Below, one piece after another: positions 1 through 11,442 of a stretch of 64,000 nucleotides of DNA. Each line of letters starts with the position of its first letter. The stretch's first letter is position 1. The DNA lies in assembly GCA_002049455.2 (NCBI GenBank), contig KV919082.1, positions 22,799 through 86,798 on the forward strand, read 5' to 3'. The stretch is from Porphyra umbilicalis. Taxonomy: Eukaryota > Rhodophyta > Bangiophyceae > Bangiales > Bangiaceae. Under the pieces are notes generated by a model. It saw only the letters and a program-made list of their open reading frames with translations. It was not told the origin of the DNA and searched no databases. Position numbers and translations under genes: made by a program.

Positions 1-3000
1 TGGAGTGGCACGCCCAGTCAGGCACGCCGGCCCGCCGATCTCGGCCTCCCCCCCACTCCCGCCCCTCTGCTCACCAGACGTAGCGCGGCATCCTGCCATT
101 CGACAGCCCTGGCGCGGCTCTGGCGGTCCTGCGTGCGATGCGGGTGGCACCCACGCCTCGCGGCCACACGGGGAAGTTACGTGGGGGGATGGAAGCGTTG
201 TCGAGGCGCCGAACGGCTGGCCCTGTCGTTGCCCGATCGGTGGTCGTGTCGGGACCACTTGTTTTAGTTTTCGAAATCCAAGCGACCCCCAGGGTGGTCC
301 GCAGTGCGGGATATGGGCACTGCCTGAGAGCCATTGACGGTGCTCTCGTCCGTACGCAGTCTGTGCAAGCCAGCGTCTTGAAGCTGGAAACGCTAGTCCG
401 TTGTAAAGTCGTCGTACTTGCTGATCAGAGGGGGCTTCTACCCATCTACCAAAGCCATCAGACGGGGGTTGGCCACGACACAGCTGGGAGGAGCCCAGAT
501 CCGCCGCCCCACTGCGTGGCATTGCTATACATATCATTTTCGAGGCCTCTCGAGTCACTCAAGAGACTGAGACTCTCGTACCACAGACGTCAGTTCTTGC
601 ATCGACCGCCAGCCGAGCCAGCAAAATCGTCCACCGAGTTGCAATCCGATGAGCCTCAGCGGATAGTGGAGTTCAGCCTGTCGGAGGCCGCCAACCGTCG
701 CTCTGTCGGCACTGGAGAGTGTCGTGGCACAGACTACTACCAAGATCGATCCAAAGCTCTGATTGAGTCAGCGGCGGAGCGGCGGCGTCAAGATATGGCC
801 CTCCTCGAGTGTTGGAGCCGTGTTTCGGGGATCACTCACAACTCTGAATGGACGCCTCTAGATCGGCAAAGCGGTTGGCTTTTCGACTCACCTCCTATGG
901 GGCCCTCTGAACCGCGCGCTACTCCTACTCCGACAATCACACACGTCTCATTCCCACATGCTGTACGCTGCTGTTGTCCTGGTACTCGTTCGATCCTCTC
1001 CGTGGCACCAGCCGGCGAAGGGCGGGGGGCAGCAGTCTGTTCGCGCTTCTTCCTCTCAAAGGCGACTGAGACACTGTGTTCTATTTAGGACAGGCATTTT
1101 TTGTTTGGAAGCGCATATTCGTCAATATCTGGGCCGCCTCGCGGCCATAGGCCCTTGGGCTGCGCATTTGGAATACAGTACTGCATCGAGCCCCGTGGAA
1201 AGGCATGAACAGCCCGCGGGCGACTCGTGTGTATCACGGTCGACATCCGTACCCGCGTCGGCATTGCATCACTGGGGCGGGGGGCGTGCGCTCGGCCCCT
1301 TTGCCGCCGTCGCTGGGGGGGGGGGGGATCTGCGCTCGGCTTCTTTGCCGCCGTCGCTGGAAAGGGGGAGAGATGCGCTCGGTACGGATCTCGGGCTTAG
1401 CCGCCCTCACGCCAAGCGTATATACGTCAGAGGACTGCGGTGCAGTCCATCGCCTGCGCCCCTTGTGGCGACTCAATTACAGCTGTCGAAGAGCGAAATT
1501 GCACGACGTGCATGAGCCAGCAGCGGTCCAGCTGGCCCTACAGGCGGCCAGGATACATCTGAAACGATGTCCCGACCACAACGTCAGAAGTATGGTCATA
1601 CTGAACGGAAGGAAACCCTTTTCAGACCCCCGCCGGCACCGCGCCTGAACAAGGGAACTGCTGCTGCAAACGCGTGTTCAGGTGCACGGACCTGATCTCA
1701 AGGTCAGATGTTAAGAGATCTCGAGACACACACTTAATACTCTTGTTATCCAGTGTCAATTACTATTGCGCTAAACGATGACAGGTTACTGGCGGGCCAC
1801 GCACTGCTCGTTGATGCTGCTCTGTTTTCTTTCTCGAGGGACTACGGCTGGCACTACGGCCATGAGGGCAGCAAAACGGTGCACCCATCATAGCTGGCTG
1901 ACCATGTACCAACGGCGGCAGCAACACAAGTGGGGCAGCCAGTCGGCAGGTAGCACCGAGAGCAAGGCTCGAAGACAGCATCCGATGTTGTAACGTCCAA
2001 ACCCACATCAAACGAGAGCTCGAGAAATCGAGAGAGGGAAAGACTAACAAACAAGAGCAACGATACGACGGGACAAAACAGGAGACGGACGACATAGGGC
2101 GCAGGAAGCGGGGGGCGAACATAGGGAGAGAGAGACTTCCAATCAGGAAGTGAAAGAATGACAAAAACGATACGCAGGAAATAACATGCATGGACGGTAG
2201 TACGTGTAGGCACGAGTCAGATGCGGGCTACAGTAGTTTGCAGTCATCAGAGGCTGTAGCCTGTCACTCTGAGCGGTCTCCAACCGTCCAGGTAAGTGGT
2301 TCTTTTCATGGAAACTTCCGATCTACTACAAGGGCTACGTGTGGCATAGCTCTCTTTGATTGGCCGGTTTTTCTCACGGAGGCTTGACAACATTCGTCGT
2401 CTCACAGAGTACATAAATACTTGGTCAGCGATTGACTTTACAGAGCAACTCGGGGTAAGTTTTGGAGCGGCGGCCACGGTGTTGCTCAGCGCATCGTCTT
2501 GGACGACAGGCATTCAGGCCCGTGCAGGACCCCGACCTGAATAGTTTACGTCCTCGCAATCCATTGCAGGGATATCATTGGCTCAGAGTAGTGCGACAGT
2601 CTTGCATGATCTCGCGATCAGTCACAAGACGGGTCAGGGCCTGGCACGGCTGGCCTGAAAGAGAACTTCTCCCGTTCAGGCCTTTATGACAGCATCAGAC
2701 GCCGGACGGGAAACTTCCCGTTCAAGGGCTTCTTGAACTGGACTCCCGTTTATGCTCCTGTTCAAGTGACCACTTTTCTGACGATGATTGTCTCCTGCGG
2801 AGCTGCTCAAGCACCGACCTCAATAACTCTGATGCCACTGCGGGCAGGTGGCCGTCAGCCAATCGTGTTCTGGGAGCGGCTCTGACCCGCCCCCCGTTGC
2901 TTCCTTGGTTCGTGCACTCGCAAGGTTCAGCGACTGGCTGGCTGTTGACACGCCTCGCGGCGCCAAAGTTGTGAGCATTCTCGGCTGCGTTCACTGCGGT

Positions 3001-3967
3001 TGCGGGCTTGGCGATATGGTGGGTCGAGCGTTCACCAGGGTAGGAGTGGAACATGGCGGAGGACGCTGACAGGTCACGGCAGGCGCACCGGAGCCTCGAC
3101 CAAGCTGCAGTCCCACAGTCGACAGGCAATGTATCACAGATGCTGCCTGGCACTGACCGGCATCACGCGTGCGCCTCGGCACGTCTGAATTGGGCGGTGT
3201 GGGAGGTGGCAGATGTCGGCGAGGATTCCCCCCGGCACGGCTCGGCCATTACCTCGAGAGAGAACATGCCGCCATTCTTGTTGCCACGGCTCCCACCGGA
3301 TCTGACTCGTACCGAGAAGAACAGCACATGTCTCGTCTGATGAGCAGAGAGCCGATTGCAACAAGACTTCGTCGACTGCGCGGCTCAGAAGCGGGCAGGT
3401 CGCTCGTAGCAGTGGCGGGGCGATAATTTCCGGATGAGTGGGGACCTGTACGAGGCGGTGGGGAAGCGTCTGTCGTCAGCGGCACCAGCTTTCTGGATAG
3501 TGATTGTGACTACAGTACAGTCTTTCTCCAATGCTGTCCACCCTTTTCGTCGCCTGACAAACCCTCAAGTAGCCCTCTTTTTCGTGCAGAAGATGACAGA
3601 ATCGCCCTTCCTGCCAGTGCAATGATGTCTCGTTACTGCAGGGGTGCATAGTAAAAAAAGCTACAGGAATGGAGAAAGACTGTATTGCTGACATACCTCC
3701 AAAAAATGGCGGTTGCAGAGTGGTTGCAATCATTCAACAGCGTACGTGGACCAATGGAAAGGCTAGGAATCATGTGAGTTCCTTACACAGTCTCCTCATG
3801 GCGCTCTGCGCACTGGAAACGCACATGTGGCGGCTGATTTTAGAATCCGCGATCTATGGGTCTGTCAAGATTTCTGACCTACTCAGACCTCAAGAATCGT
3901 CGCGTCACGAACTGTCGAAAGCCGCCTTCGCCATCTGCAACGAATCAAATCCCAGAGCAGGGACGAA
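1..3967. other. Non-coding stretch, no supported gene
   Basis: I see no gene I can support here. Open frames exist, for example 138-1088 on the plus strand, but they have no recognisable motif and an irregular composition. The sequence is a mosaic of moderate-GC DNA with short purine-rich tracts (about 2030-2160) and looks like decayed repeats. Confidence 0.5.
1287..1360 (+). repeat. Two-unit short tandem repeat
   Basis: A 30-bp unit starting TGCGCTCGG and ending GTCGCTGG occurs at 1287-1316 and again at 1331-1360, separated by a G run. The start of a third unit (GCGCTCGGT) follows at about 1376. Confidence 0.6.
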
Positions 3968-4608
3968 TTCCAGGCACGTACGTGCAATACCCTGGCCTTA
4001 AGAGCGGTGGCGCGCTCGGCGACGCATAGATACCGGGTACGCCGGCCGGCTCCATGGCCGCGAGCACGCACGGGGGCACGTACATCCACGTTGCCGTGGC
4101 GGGGGGGCGTGGGGCCGGGAAAGGGGTGCCGCCGCCGCCGCCGCAGCGGCGGCCGCCCGCCGGCTTGGTGCAACGCCTACGGGCGGGTCCGTCACCCCGC
4201 CGCGCAGCGCACCTGCGCGCGGCCGACACGGCGCACAGGCGGGCGGATGGGATGCACCACCGCGCGACGGAGCGCCTCTAGCCGCTCCGGTAGATGGCGT
4301 CAGCAACCGCCGACGCGCCGCCGCCACAGAAGCTGGCGCGCAGGCACGATCATCCGCGGGTCATCGTGGGCCCTTCGAGCCCCGGAAGTCGGTTGCCGCG
4401 CGCAACTTGGGGCGGTAGGGGGGGGCAGGGGGGGCAGGCGCCGTCTAGGCCTCGTGACCCTCGTGGCCGGACAGTCTTTCTCAGCCACGTAACTCTATTC
4501 GCTTTTAGCGTCGTCGCGGCCTTTCCAACGCTGACACGCCCTCAGATCACGAAGGACACGAATGCAGACTGCCACCTCTGAAGCGGAGAGCAAGTCCCAT
4601 GATCTAAG
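3968..4608 (-). mobile_element. Helitron2-like non-autonomous element, family A copy 1 (5' end truncated)
   Basis: This copy lies in minus orientation. Its 3' end is at 3968 (complement of CCTGGAA), followed inward by the hairpin GCACG-TA-CGTGC and the internal half of an asymmetric inverted repeat, CCCTGGCCTT. The interior is GC-rich and non-coding. Compared with copy 3 (5570-6284), the outer 53 bp or so of the 5' end is missing, and the sequence runs directly into copy 2 in inverted orientation at 4608/4609. It is about 89-95% similar by eye to copies 2 and 4. Confidence 0.75.
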
Positions 4609-5298
4609 TTCCCTGGCCTTTATGACAGGGTGCTCTCAAAGTGCAGTGATGCACACATATACTTAGATCAATGGACTTGCTCTCCGTTCCAGAGGTGGCA
4701 GTCTGCATTCGTGTCCTCCGTGATCTGAGGGCGTGTCAGCGTTGTAAGGGTCGCGATGACGCTAAACGCGAAAAGAGTTACGCGGCTGAGAAAGACTGTC
4801 CGGCCACGAGGGTCACGAGGCCTAGACGGCGCCTGCCCCCCCTGCCCCCCCCCACCGCCCCAAGTTGCGCGCGGCAACCGACTTCCGGGGCTCGAAGGGC
4901 CCACGATGACCCGCGGATGATCGTGCCTGCGCGCCAGCTTCTGTGGCGGCGGCGCGTCGGCGGTTGCTGACGCCATCTACCGAAGCGGCTAGAGGCGCCC
5001 CGTCGCGCGGTGGTGCATCCCATCCGCCCGCCTGTGCGCCGTGTCGGCCGCGTGCAGGTGCGCGGCGGGGTGACGGACCCGCCCGTAGGCGTTGCACCAA
5101 GCCGGCGGGCGGCCGCCGCTGCGGCGGCGGCGGCGGCACCCCTTTCCCGGCCCCACGCCCCCCCCGCCACGGCAACGTGGCTGTACGTGCCCCCGTGCGT
5201 GCTCGCGGCCATGGAGCCGGCGGGCTTACCCGGTATCTATGCGTCGCCGAGCGCGCCACCGCCCTGAAGGACAGGGTATTGCACGTACGTGCCTGGAA
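4609..5298 (+). mobile_element. Helitron2-like non-autonomous element, family A copy 2
   Basis: Complete copy of about 690 bp in plus orientation. The 5' end begins TTCCCTGGCCTTTATG. The 3' end carries an inverted copy of the CCCTGGCCTT-type repeat, then the hairpin GCACG-TA-CGTGC and the terminal CCTGGAA. The repeat is terminal on the left but about 20 bp internal on the right. With copy 1 it forms a large imperfect palindrome spanning 3968-5298. No ORF in it looks like a gene. Confidence 0.78.
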
Positions 5299-5569
5299 AA
5301 TGCATGTGTGCATCACTACAATTTGAGAGCACCCTCTCGTACAGTCCAGGGAAATTTTCTCGATCCATGATGTTCTGCTGACTTGAGCCCAGAACCAGGA
5401 AAGGTCTGGCCAGATCACCGATGAAGCGGGATCGCGACTCAGGATTGACCCGTTAGACTGGAGATCGAACACTCTTTAACTCGCAGTATCTCCGTTCGAT
5501 GAAGCTCACCTAGATCGCGGATTCCAAAATCAGCCGCCACACATCAGGATCCCAAGAAATCTGAAGAAA

Positions 5570-6284
5570 TTCCAGGCACGTGCGTGCAGTACCCTGGCGT
5601 TCCGGGCGGTGGCGTGCTCAGCGACGCATCGATACCGGGCACGCCGGCCGGCTCCATGGCCGCGAGCACGCATGGGGGCACGTGCAGCACGTTGCCGTAG
5701 CGGGGGGGGCATGGGGCGGGGAAAGGGGTGGCGCCGCCGCCACCGCAGCGGCGGCGGCCCGATGGCGTGGCGCAACGACCACGGGCGGGGCCGTCACCCC
5801 GCCACGCAGCGCACCTGTGAGCGGCCGGCAGCGCGGCCGACACGGCGCAAGGCTGGGCGGGTGGGATCGACCGCCGCGCGACAGGGCGCCTATAACCGCA
5901 CCGGTAGATGGCGTCAGCAACCGCCGACCCGCCGCCGCAACAGAAGCCGGCGCGCAGGCACGATCATGCGCGGGGCATCTGAGCGCTTCGATTCCCGGAA
6001 GTCGCTGCTCGTGGTCGCCGCGCGTGACTCAGGGCTGTGGGGGGGGGCACGGGGGCAGGCGCTGTCCGGTCTCTGTGACCCCTGTGGCAAGACAGTCCTT
6101 CTCAGCCACGAAACTTCATTCGCTTGTAGCGTCATCGCGACCCTTGCAACACTGACACGCGCCTTCAGATCCCTGAGGACACGAATGCAGACTGCCACCT
6201 CTGAAACGGAGAGCAAGTCCCTTGATCTAAGTATATGAGTGAATCACTACGCTTTGAGAGCACCCTGTCCTAAAGGCCAGGGAA
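5570..6284 (-). mobile_element. Helitron2-like non-autonomous element, family A copy 3
   Basis: Complete copy of about 715 bp in minus orientation, with its 3' hairpin end at 5570 and its 5' end (complement of TTCCCTGG) at 6284. It retains the 5' subterminal segment with TTTGAGAGCACCCTG that copy 1 lacks. It is more diverged from copies 1 and 2 than they are from each other, so it is probably an independent insertion. Flanks are T-rich on both sides (AAATTCC at the left, GGAATTT at the right), which fits insertion between two T residues. Confidence 0.75.
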
Positions 6285-8070
6285 TTTGTTGATCTCATGA
6301 GAATCACAGGTCTGGCCCAGAACCTTCTCCATGCCCTCTTCAGGCCCAAGCAAGCGGCCCAAAAATCCCAGGAAATCTCATTGTGGGTTGCAATGGCTCT
6401 GCGTGACTCCTGAAAGACACGTTGACTGGCTTGCAAGATTATTGGCGACAACTCTCAGCCAATAGTACGATCGTGCCTCGTCGAATAGCCAATCCGACTT
6501 CATTTCTATGCTGTGTCGTCGGCTCTGCCTCCCTTCTCTCTGCAACCGCCATGTTCTGGAGGTTAGCAATATTGCTGTCTTCCCGATTTTGGCAGATGCC
6601 GTCGATGTCAAGAAGGGTGATCAACTGTGCGAGACTGTTCCTGGGCCATCTATTCAGCCAGATAGAGTCGTTCCACCAATGGCCAGTTGACCGAGACCCT
6701 GTCTTGACTTCGACCACATCGGCCACAAGTTGGAAGACAGCAAAACCCCACAGCAGTCGACGGGCGGCATGTGATCGCGGAAAAATTGCCTCGAAAGAAA
6801 AGGCCGGTACAATAAGGTCGTTACGGGGGTCTCGAACCGTCCTGTTTGACCCCAACAGGGTCCTTTCGACCCCCCCTGTTCCGACTGATTGAACCGTCCT
6901 AGTGCCTGTGGTCGTTAACTGGAGCAGTGTCGACCGCGTGCTGCGTGCCCACGGTGTTGAGCCCTGCCCACGCCCAGTTAAGATCCCCCTGAGCGGCTCT
7001 ATTGGATTATGGCCATCTCATTGGGTCAGATTTCAAATGGAGAAGTTCTATTGGCTGCACAGACGGCTGTCGGCCGAAGCCGATCATACAGCACTTTCTC
7101 TGGCGGAATAGCTGTCGGGACTAATGAACGTGCGACACAAGAACGAGAGGCATTCGCGGCCTGAAACCCGCTTCTGATTGTTTCTTCTGAAGGACCAATG
7201 AGAGCGCAACACTCGAACCAGGCACTTCTGTTGCACGAAGTGACTGCTGAATGATCTTGATCGTAATCATACGGTCAATGCTCGTGGGGAGTGGTTGGCA
7301 TCACTGTCGTTTTCTGACCAAGGTGGTATCGGTTGCATGGGGACTCTTCACACTGTTCGAACCGGCTCTAAGTGGGGATCATAGCCGTGTGCTCAGATGC
7401 AGGGGAACATGCGTTCTCGTCAAACGCCCCACGGGCAATTGAAAATGTGCATAAGTGGCTCAGAGCACTCTTACTGTCCTCTGCCACCGGAGATCATGGC
7501 TCATGAGCACCGCCGCTCCACCAGGGTGCTGAGCCAACCAGGTATCACGTCTTTAGGGGTGTGTACGAGGAGGGGGTGGTGGGAGGGCGATCATGCGGCG
7601 GTAGAGATGACGAAGGACCCCGAATGAGGAGATCTTGCAACAGGTCGGCGTGCCGGCGAGCAAGACGACTTCGCAAATTGTCACTTCCACCTCGAGTGGC
7701 CGTGGTAGCGTCCCAGGATCGCACAAGACTCGCAGGGCTTGGATACAATTCGTGTCAAGTTGTTGCAGCTTTCAAATCCAAAAGAGCCACCTTAACTTGG
7801 AGTGTGGCCAAGACGGTCATGCACCATCGGCGTGGCCGGGCGGCCGACAAGATTGGGCGCTGTCGGATTTTACAGCGGGGTGCCCAATTTGTGACCATGG
7901 GAAATGCATGTGTTTGATAGTGCGGGGAGTTATGATGGCCCAGTGCCGACACTGACTGCGGGAGATTCTCTGTGGCCACCCCCTGGGGCGCCACCGTGCA
8001 GATATGATGCGGCTGTTGGGCTGCCCTCAGCCCCACACCGAGTAAAGGTAACGCGTGTCCTTTGACAGGC
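6285..8070. other. Intergenic, no supported gene
   Basis: Moderate-GC sequence with no coding signature that I recognise on either strand. The longer open frames at about 6422-6892 (+) and 6439-6855 (-) overlap each other and have no motifs. Confidence 0.5.
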
Positions 8071-8870
8071 TATGGGCCCAGCGCCGACGCGGAGGAGTTC
8101 TTCTACTTCGTGATCGCTGCGCAGCAGGCGGCAAACACCCCAACGCGCTCAAGCCCCATCCCGTTCCCAACATTCACCCATCTGGAGTTCTGATCGGTCC
8201 GTGATCCCGATCGGTCCTGCTCTGCGTCGGCATCATTGCCGACGCTGCGACCAACGAATACCACATCGACAAGCTGGACAAGGTCTATGCAACGTGGGCG
8301 GTGCTATTAAAGGCTTCCCTTGAAGACAAGGAGTTGTGGGAGGCCATGAACGAGCCCCAGCCGGACGCGGATGAGGATCCGACCGGGACCGCTACGTGAA
8401 AAAAGATGGAAGAACGGACGTTCGGCCGGCTCAAGATGAGCGCCGCCATGCACCACCTCCCGCCGATCTAACACTGCGGCAGGGTGCAGGAGGGATGGGA
8501 CTCCCTCGCTGCCGTCTTCACAGCCCAAAACAACGCACGCCGCCTGCAGTTAACCAAGAAGCTTGCTGATCTCGAGATTCGAGTGGGGGAGAGCCTCGAC
8601 GCGTTTCAGGGGCGCGCCAAGACCCTGCAAACGGATATGATGGGGGCGGGGCACCCCATAGACGACAACACCATCGCCATCCACTTTTTTAACGGCATTG
8701 GACCGGACTATGAGCTGGAGATGAAGCTCAGTACCAACTAAAAGACAGCCAAGCGGTGGGAGAACGTCATGCCAATGCTGTCCCCCTCGGAAAGCGCAAA
8801 GACCGATAAGGCCGCGGCCGCGGAGGCAACGAAGGGCCCGGCAGCTGCCGCCTACGCCATGCTGCTTGTG
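8071..8870 (+). pseudogene. Decayed Copia-type gag (UBN2/Retrotran_gag_2-like)
   Basis: From 8220 a single reading frame shows the pattern of Ty1/Copia gag proteins: short helices with LDKVYATWAVL, KELWEAM, MKKMEER-like and RRLQLTKKLADLEIRVGES segments, ending near 8870. The frame carries in-frame stops at 8397-8399 (TGA), 8469-8471 (TAA) and 8739-8741 (TAA). The 5' part (8071-8193) is in another frame, so there is a frameshift as well. The longest intact piece is 8484-8741. No protease, integrase or reverse transcriptase of the Copia order follows and no LTR was found, so this is an orphan fragment. Assignment to the UBN2 gag group is by eye. Confidence 0.7.
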
Positions 8871-10039
8871 GTATTCATAACGTTAGTTCAATTACCAGTG
8901 TACTGAGACCGACCGTAGCCAAGCAATCAAGCGAGTTCTATCGCTGTCGCGGCGAGGAAGAAAGACCTTTTGTTGAAGGGCATCCGATGGGGAGCCGGGT
9001 GGCGCCCACGACGGCGACCCCGGACCCACGGTGGTTTAATACAAACAACGGCACTGGTCGATCGACCATCCGATCAGTCGATCGTAATGAGTGCCGGCAG
9101 ACAGATACGACAGGCAAGCAAACAAGCAACAAAAAATAAACAATGCGGAAGTAACCCCCCAAAGGGCGTGCCACAAACCGAGTCACACAAATCCGTGGAT
9201 TCAGCCAGTCAAGGGGGCTACTCGTGGCTAATTGCCAATTGGGAGCAGAGATATGCTACATACCTCCAACGCGAGATTCGAACCGTCCCGGTGAGATTCG
9301 AGGATGGTGAAACCCGATTGGGCGATCGCGGCCTCTTACGGGACCGCGCGGGCGCAACCGCCCAGGCGGCGGGAGCCGTGGGGGGGGCGCCGCCCAGTCC
9401 CGATTGGGGGGAGGTGGCGGTTCGCCGTCGTCGATCGCGACCGTCCGGCCACGCACGCGTGGGCGTGGGTGGCGGGCGGCTGACGCTGCGGGTCCGACCG
9501 GCGCTTGCGCGTACGCGCGCCCGCGCAGGCGAGTCGGCGTCGGCGTGGGCGTGGGGGCCAGGCGGCCGGTTGGCAGGCGACGAGCGTCGGGGTTAAGACC
9601 CGTTGATGCGCAGGTGCTTCGTGCAACACGTGTTGGGGCGACCGTCGTCGGCGCCGAGTGGCGCCTCTTTCGTCGGGTTCTTGACTACCCCGACGACACG
9701 GCGAAAGCCGGGACGCGGGCCTCTGTTATCTAGGGTGGGGGTGGGGTTCACACCTCAAGGCCGGTTACTACCGAGGCGTGCGCGCGGTGCAGCGCTGGCT
9801 GGGTGGTCGTCGTCGTGCCGGCAGGCGCCGCCCTCGTCGGGGTGCTGACTCCCTTGGCGACGGGGCGAAAGCCGGGGTGCGGGTCCGCGTTGTGTCGGCA
9901 CGGGGCCATCCCGTGTCTTTGTGCTCACGCACAGGTCGCGGCCTAACGGCAAAGTTGAGTGAGGGTGCGCCGCCGCGAGGTGGCACACCGCGAGGTGGTG
10001 GACCCGGTGAGTGTGGTTTTGCGCTGGGTGGGGGGGGCG
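8871..10039. other. Region at the outer (3') end of the older Ty3 element; no gene
   Basis: The 3' LTR of the older minus-strand Ty3 element should lie here or slightly lower, but its partner LTR is missing from the window, so I cannot set its limits. An imperfect direct repeat of roughly 130-140 bp is visible (about 9600-9730 and 9760-9895), both ending in a GGCGAAAGCCGG-type motif. No ORF is convincing. Confidence 0.4.
9600..9895 (+). repeat. Imperfect tandem duplication
   Basis: Two blocks share the string TCGTCGGG followed by TTGACT or CTGACT and then GGCGAAAGCCGGG (about 9674-9716 and 9835-9875), with similar sequence before and after. The copies differ by several substitutions and small gaps. 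This could be part of the old LTR or its flank. Confidence 0.5.
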
Positions 10040-10265
10040 GCGCGCACGGCAGAAAGCGCGGCAAGCCCGGCGGCGACGGCGGCAAGGGCGGCAAGGGCGG
10101 CAAGCGCTGCGGCGACGGCAAGCGCGGTAAGCCCGGCGGCGACGGCAAGCGCGGCAAGCCCGGCGGCGACGGCGGCAAGGGCGGCAAGCGCTGCGTTGGC
10201 GGCAAGCGCGGCAAGCCCTGCGTCGGCGGCAAGCGCGGCAAGTCCGGCGGCGACAGCCAGGGTAG
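10040..10265 (+). repeat. GGC-GGC-AAG microsatellite-like array
   Basis: Irregular tandem repeats of GGCGGCAAG / GGCAAGCGC units. In frame with the downstream gene they read as runs of Gly-Gly-Lys and Gly-Lys-Arg. Because the array lies upstream of the first in-frame ATG (10288), it may be a non-coding leader rather than protein. Confidence 0.75.
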
Positions 10266-10287
10266 ACACCCCCGAACGGCCAACGCC

Positions 10288-11442
10288 ATGGCGGATTCGG
10301 CCGCGATGGCGGTGGACGTCGGCGTTGCCGATGGCGGGGTGGTCATCGACGGGGCGCATGCCGCCGCGGGGGGCCATTCGGAAGTGGATTGCTCCACGGA
10401 CCCGGAGGTCTTGCGGCAGTTTCGGCCTCGCGGCTCGTACTACGTACACGCGGAACCTGTGGAGGTGGTTGATGGGGTCCCGCGGGTCACCGACAACCGT
10501 CTGTACGAGATGTGCGTGCGCAACCGCGCTCGTACGCACACGCGTCGTGTCTACGCGCATTACGAGGCGTTGCCCGACTTCATTGACGTGATGGCGCAAG
10601 CCGGGTTGCCGGACCACGCGGGCGACCGCGTGGCCGAGGTCCATGGGGACCCGTACTTTGGGAACCAGGGCCCTCAGCGTTGTGTGTACGAGGTGATGTC
10701 GTTTTGCAACGAGGTCGTGCGCTACCAAGTGCCCTTGCACCCGTTCCACCGCTTGGTGTACGCCAATGCGCTTCTGTTCCCTGTGAAGGGTACAGAGACG
10801 ATCGAGGCGGCGGCCAACTCGTTTTTCCGCTTGTTGCGCAACTGGCCGAAGGCCGTCTTCCTCAAGCGGGCTCTCGCCGAGGACCTTTCGGTCCCGTTTG
10901 GGCACGACTCCAGTCTGGAGCCGTACCTCAAGCAGCTCGCACTGGTGAAGCACGAGGAGAACGACAACGTCGAGGACGATCGCAGTCGGCGGGTCACCGG
11001 GTTGCCGAACCTCTTTCGGCTGCCGATGTTCCCATCCGACCACCTTCGGGCCGCCGACACGCGCTTCTTTCGCGGTCGCGAGTTGAAGCCCACCGCGTGG
11101 GCGGCTGGATTTCTCCGTGCGACACGGGCGCTCGACTTGTCCCGTTGGTTTCCGCCTATCCCGGCGTGGGAGCCCCACACGGGGTTGTGGGTGGCGACCC
11201 CCGTAGTGGTGTCGTACCTGGCGGATGCGTTCCGTAACGCCTACAGCTCAGTCTGGCAGGAGGTGTACTCCGAGTACTACTGCAACTTAGTTGCTGCGTG
11301 GGTTCACACCCTGCAGGAGGACAAGCTCCTCGTCCACTCGGACGCTAAGACGCTTCGTCATTTCGACGCGTTGGATACGTCCAAGTTGAAGGACGCGCCC
11401 GACGGCGAAGCCAAGTACGTCTTATACGGAAAGATGCGTTAA
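10288..11442 (+). CDS. Antisense accessory ORF of the older Ty3 element, N-terminal part
   Basis: I do not recognise the function. The ORF starts at the first in-frame ATG (10288; MADSAAMAVDVG) and has 384 codons before TAA at 11440-11442. It reads like a real soluble protein, with normal complexity and scattered Trp, Tyr and Cys, unlike the GC-rich shadow ORFs nearby. It runs opposite to the pol of the older element (minus strand, ending at 12389), so it is an antisense gene placed between pol and the 3' end. The same frame stays open after the TAA until 12246, so the two halves were probably one protein of about 650 residues. It is open upstream to 9778 through the Gly-Lys array, but only with a GTG start. 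A gag or capsid-like role is possible but unsupported. Confidence 0.6.
   Translation: MADSAAMAVDVGVADGGVVIDGAHAAAGGHSEVDCSTDPEVLRQFRPRGSYYVHAEPVEVVDGVPRVTDNRLYEMCVRNRARTHTRRVYAHYEALPDFIDVMAQAGLPDHAGDRVAEVHGDPYFGNQGPQRCVYEVMSFCNEVVRYQVPLHPFHRLVYANALLFPVKGTETIEAAANSFFRLLRNWPKAVFLKRALAEDLSVPFGHDSSLEPYLKQLALVKHEENDNVEDDRSRRVTGLPNLFRLPMFPSDHLRAADTRFFRGRELKPTAWAAGFLRATRALDLSRWFPPIPAWEPHTGLWVATPVVVSYLADAFRNAYSSVWQEVYSEYYCNLVAAWVHTLQEDKLLVHSDAKTLRHFDALDTSKLKDAPDGEAKYVLYGKMR

Noticed and set aside
138..1088. 316-codon open frame on the plus strand
   Set aside because: Has an ATG but no motif, irregular composition with many Ser/Arg/Cys clusters, and overlapping frames of similar quality. Probably chance.
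8871..9780. 3' LTR of the older Ty3 element
   Set aside because: The paired 5' LTR is missing and no TG...CA boundary with a polypurine tract could be fixed, so no LTR was called.
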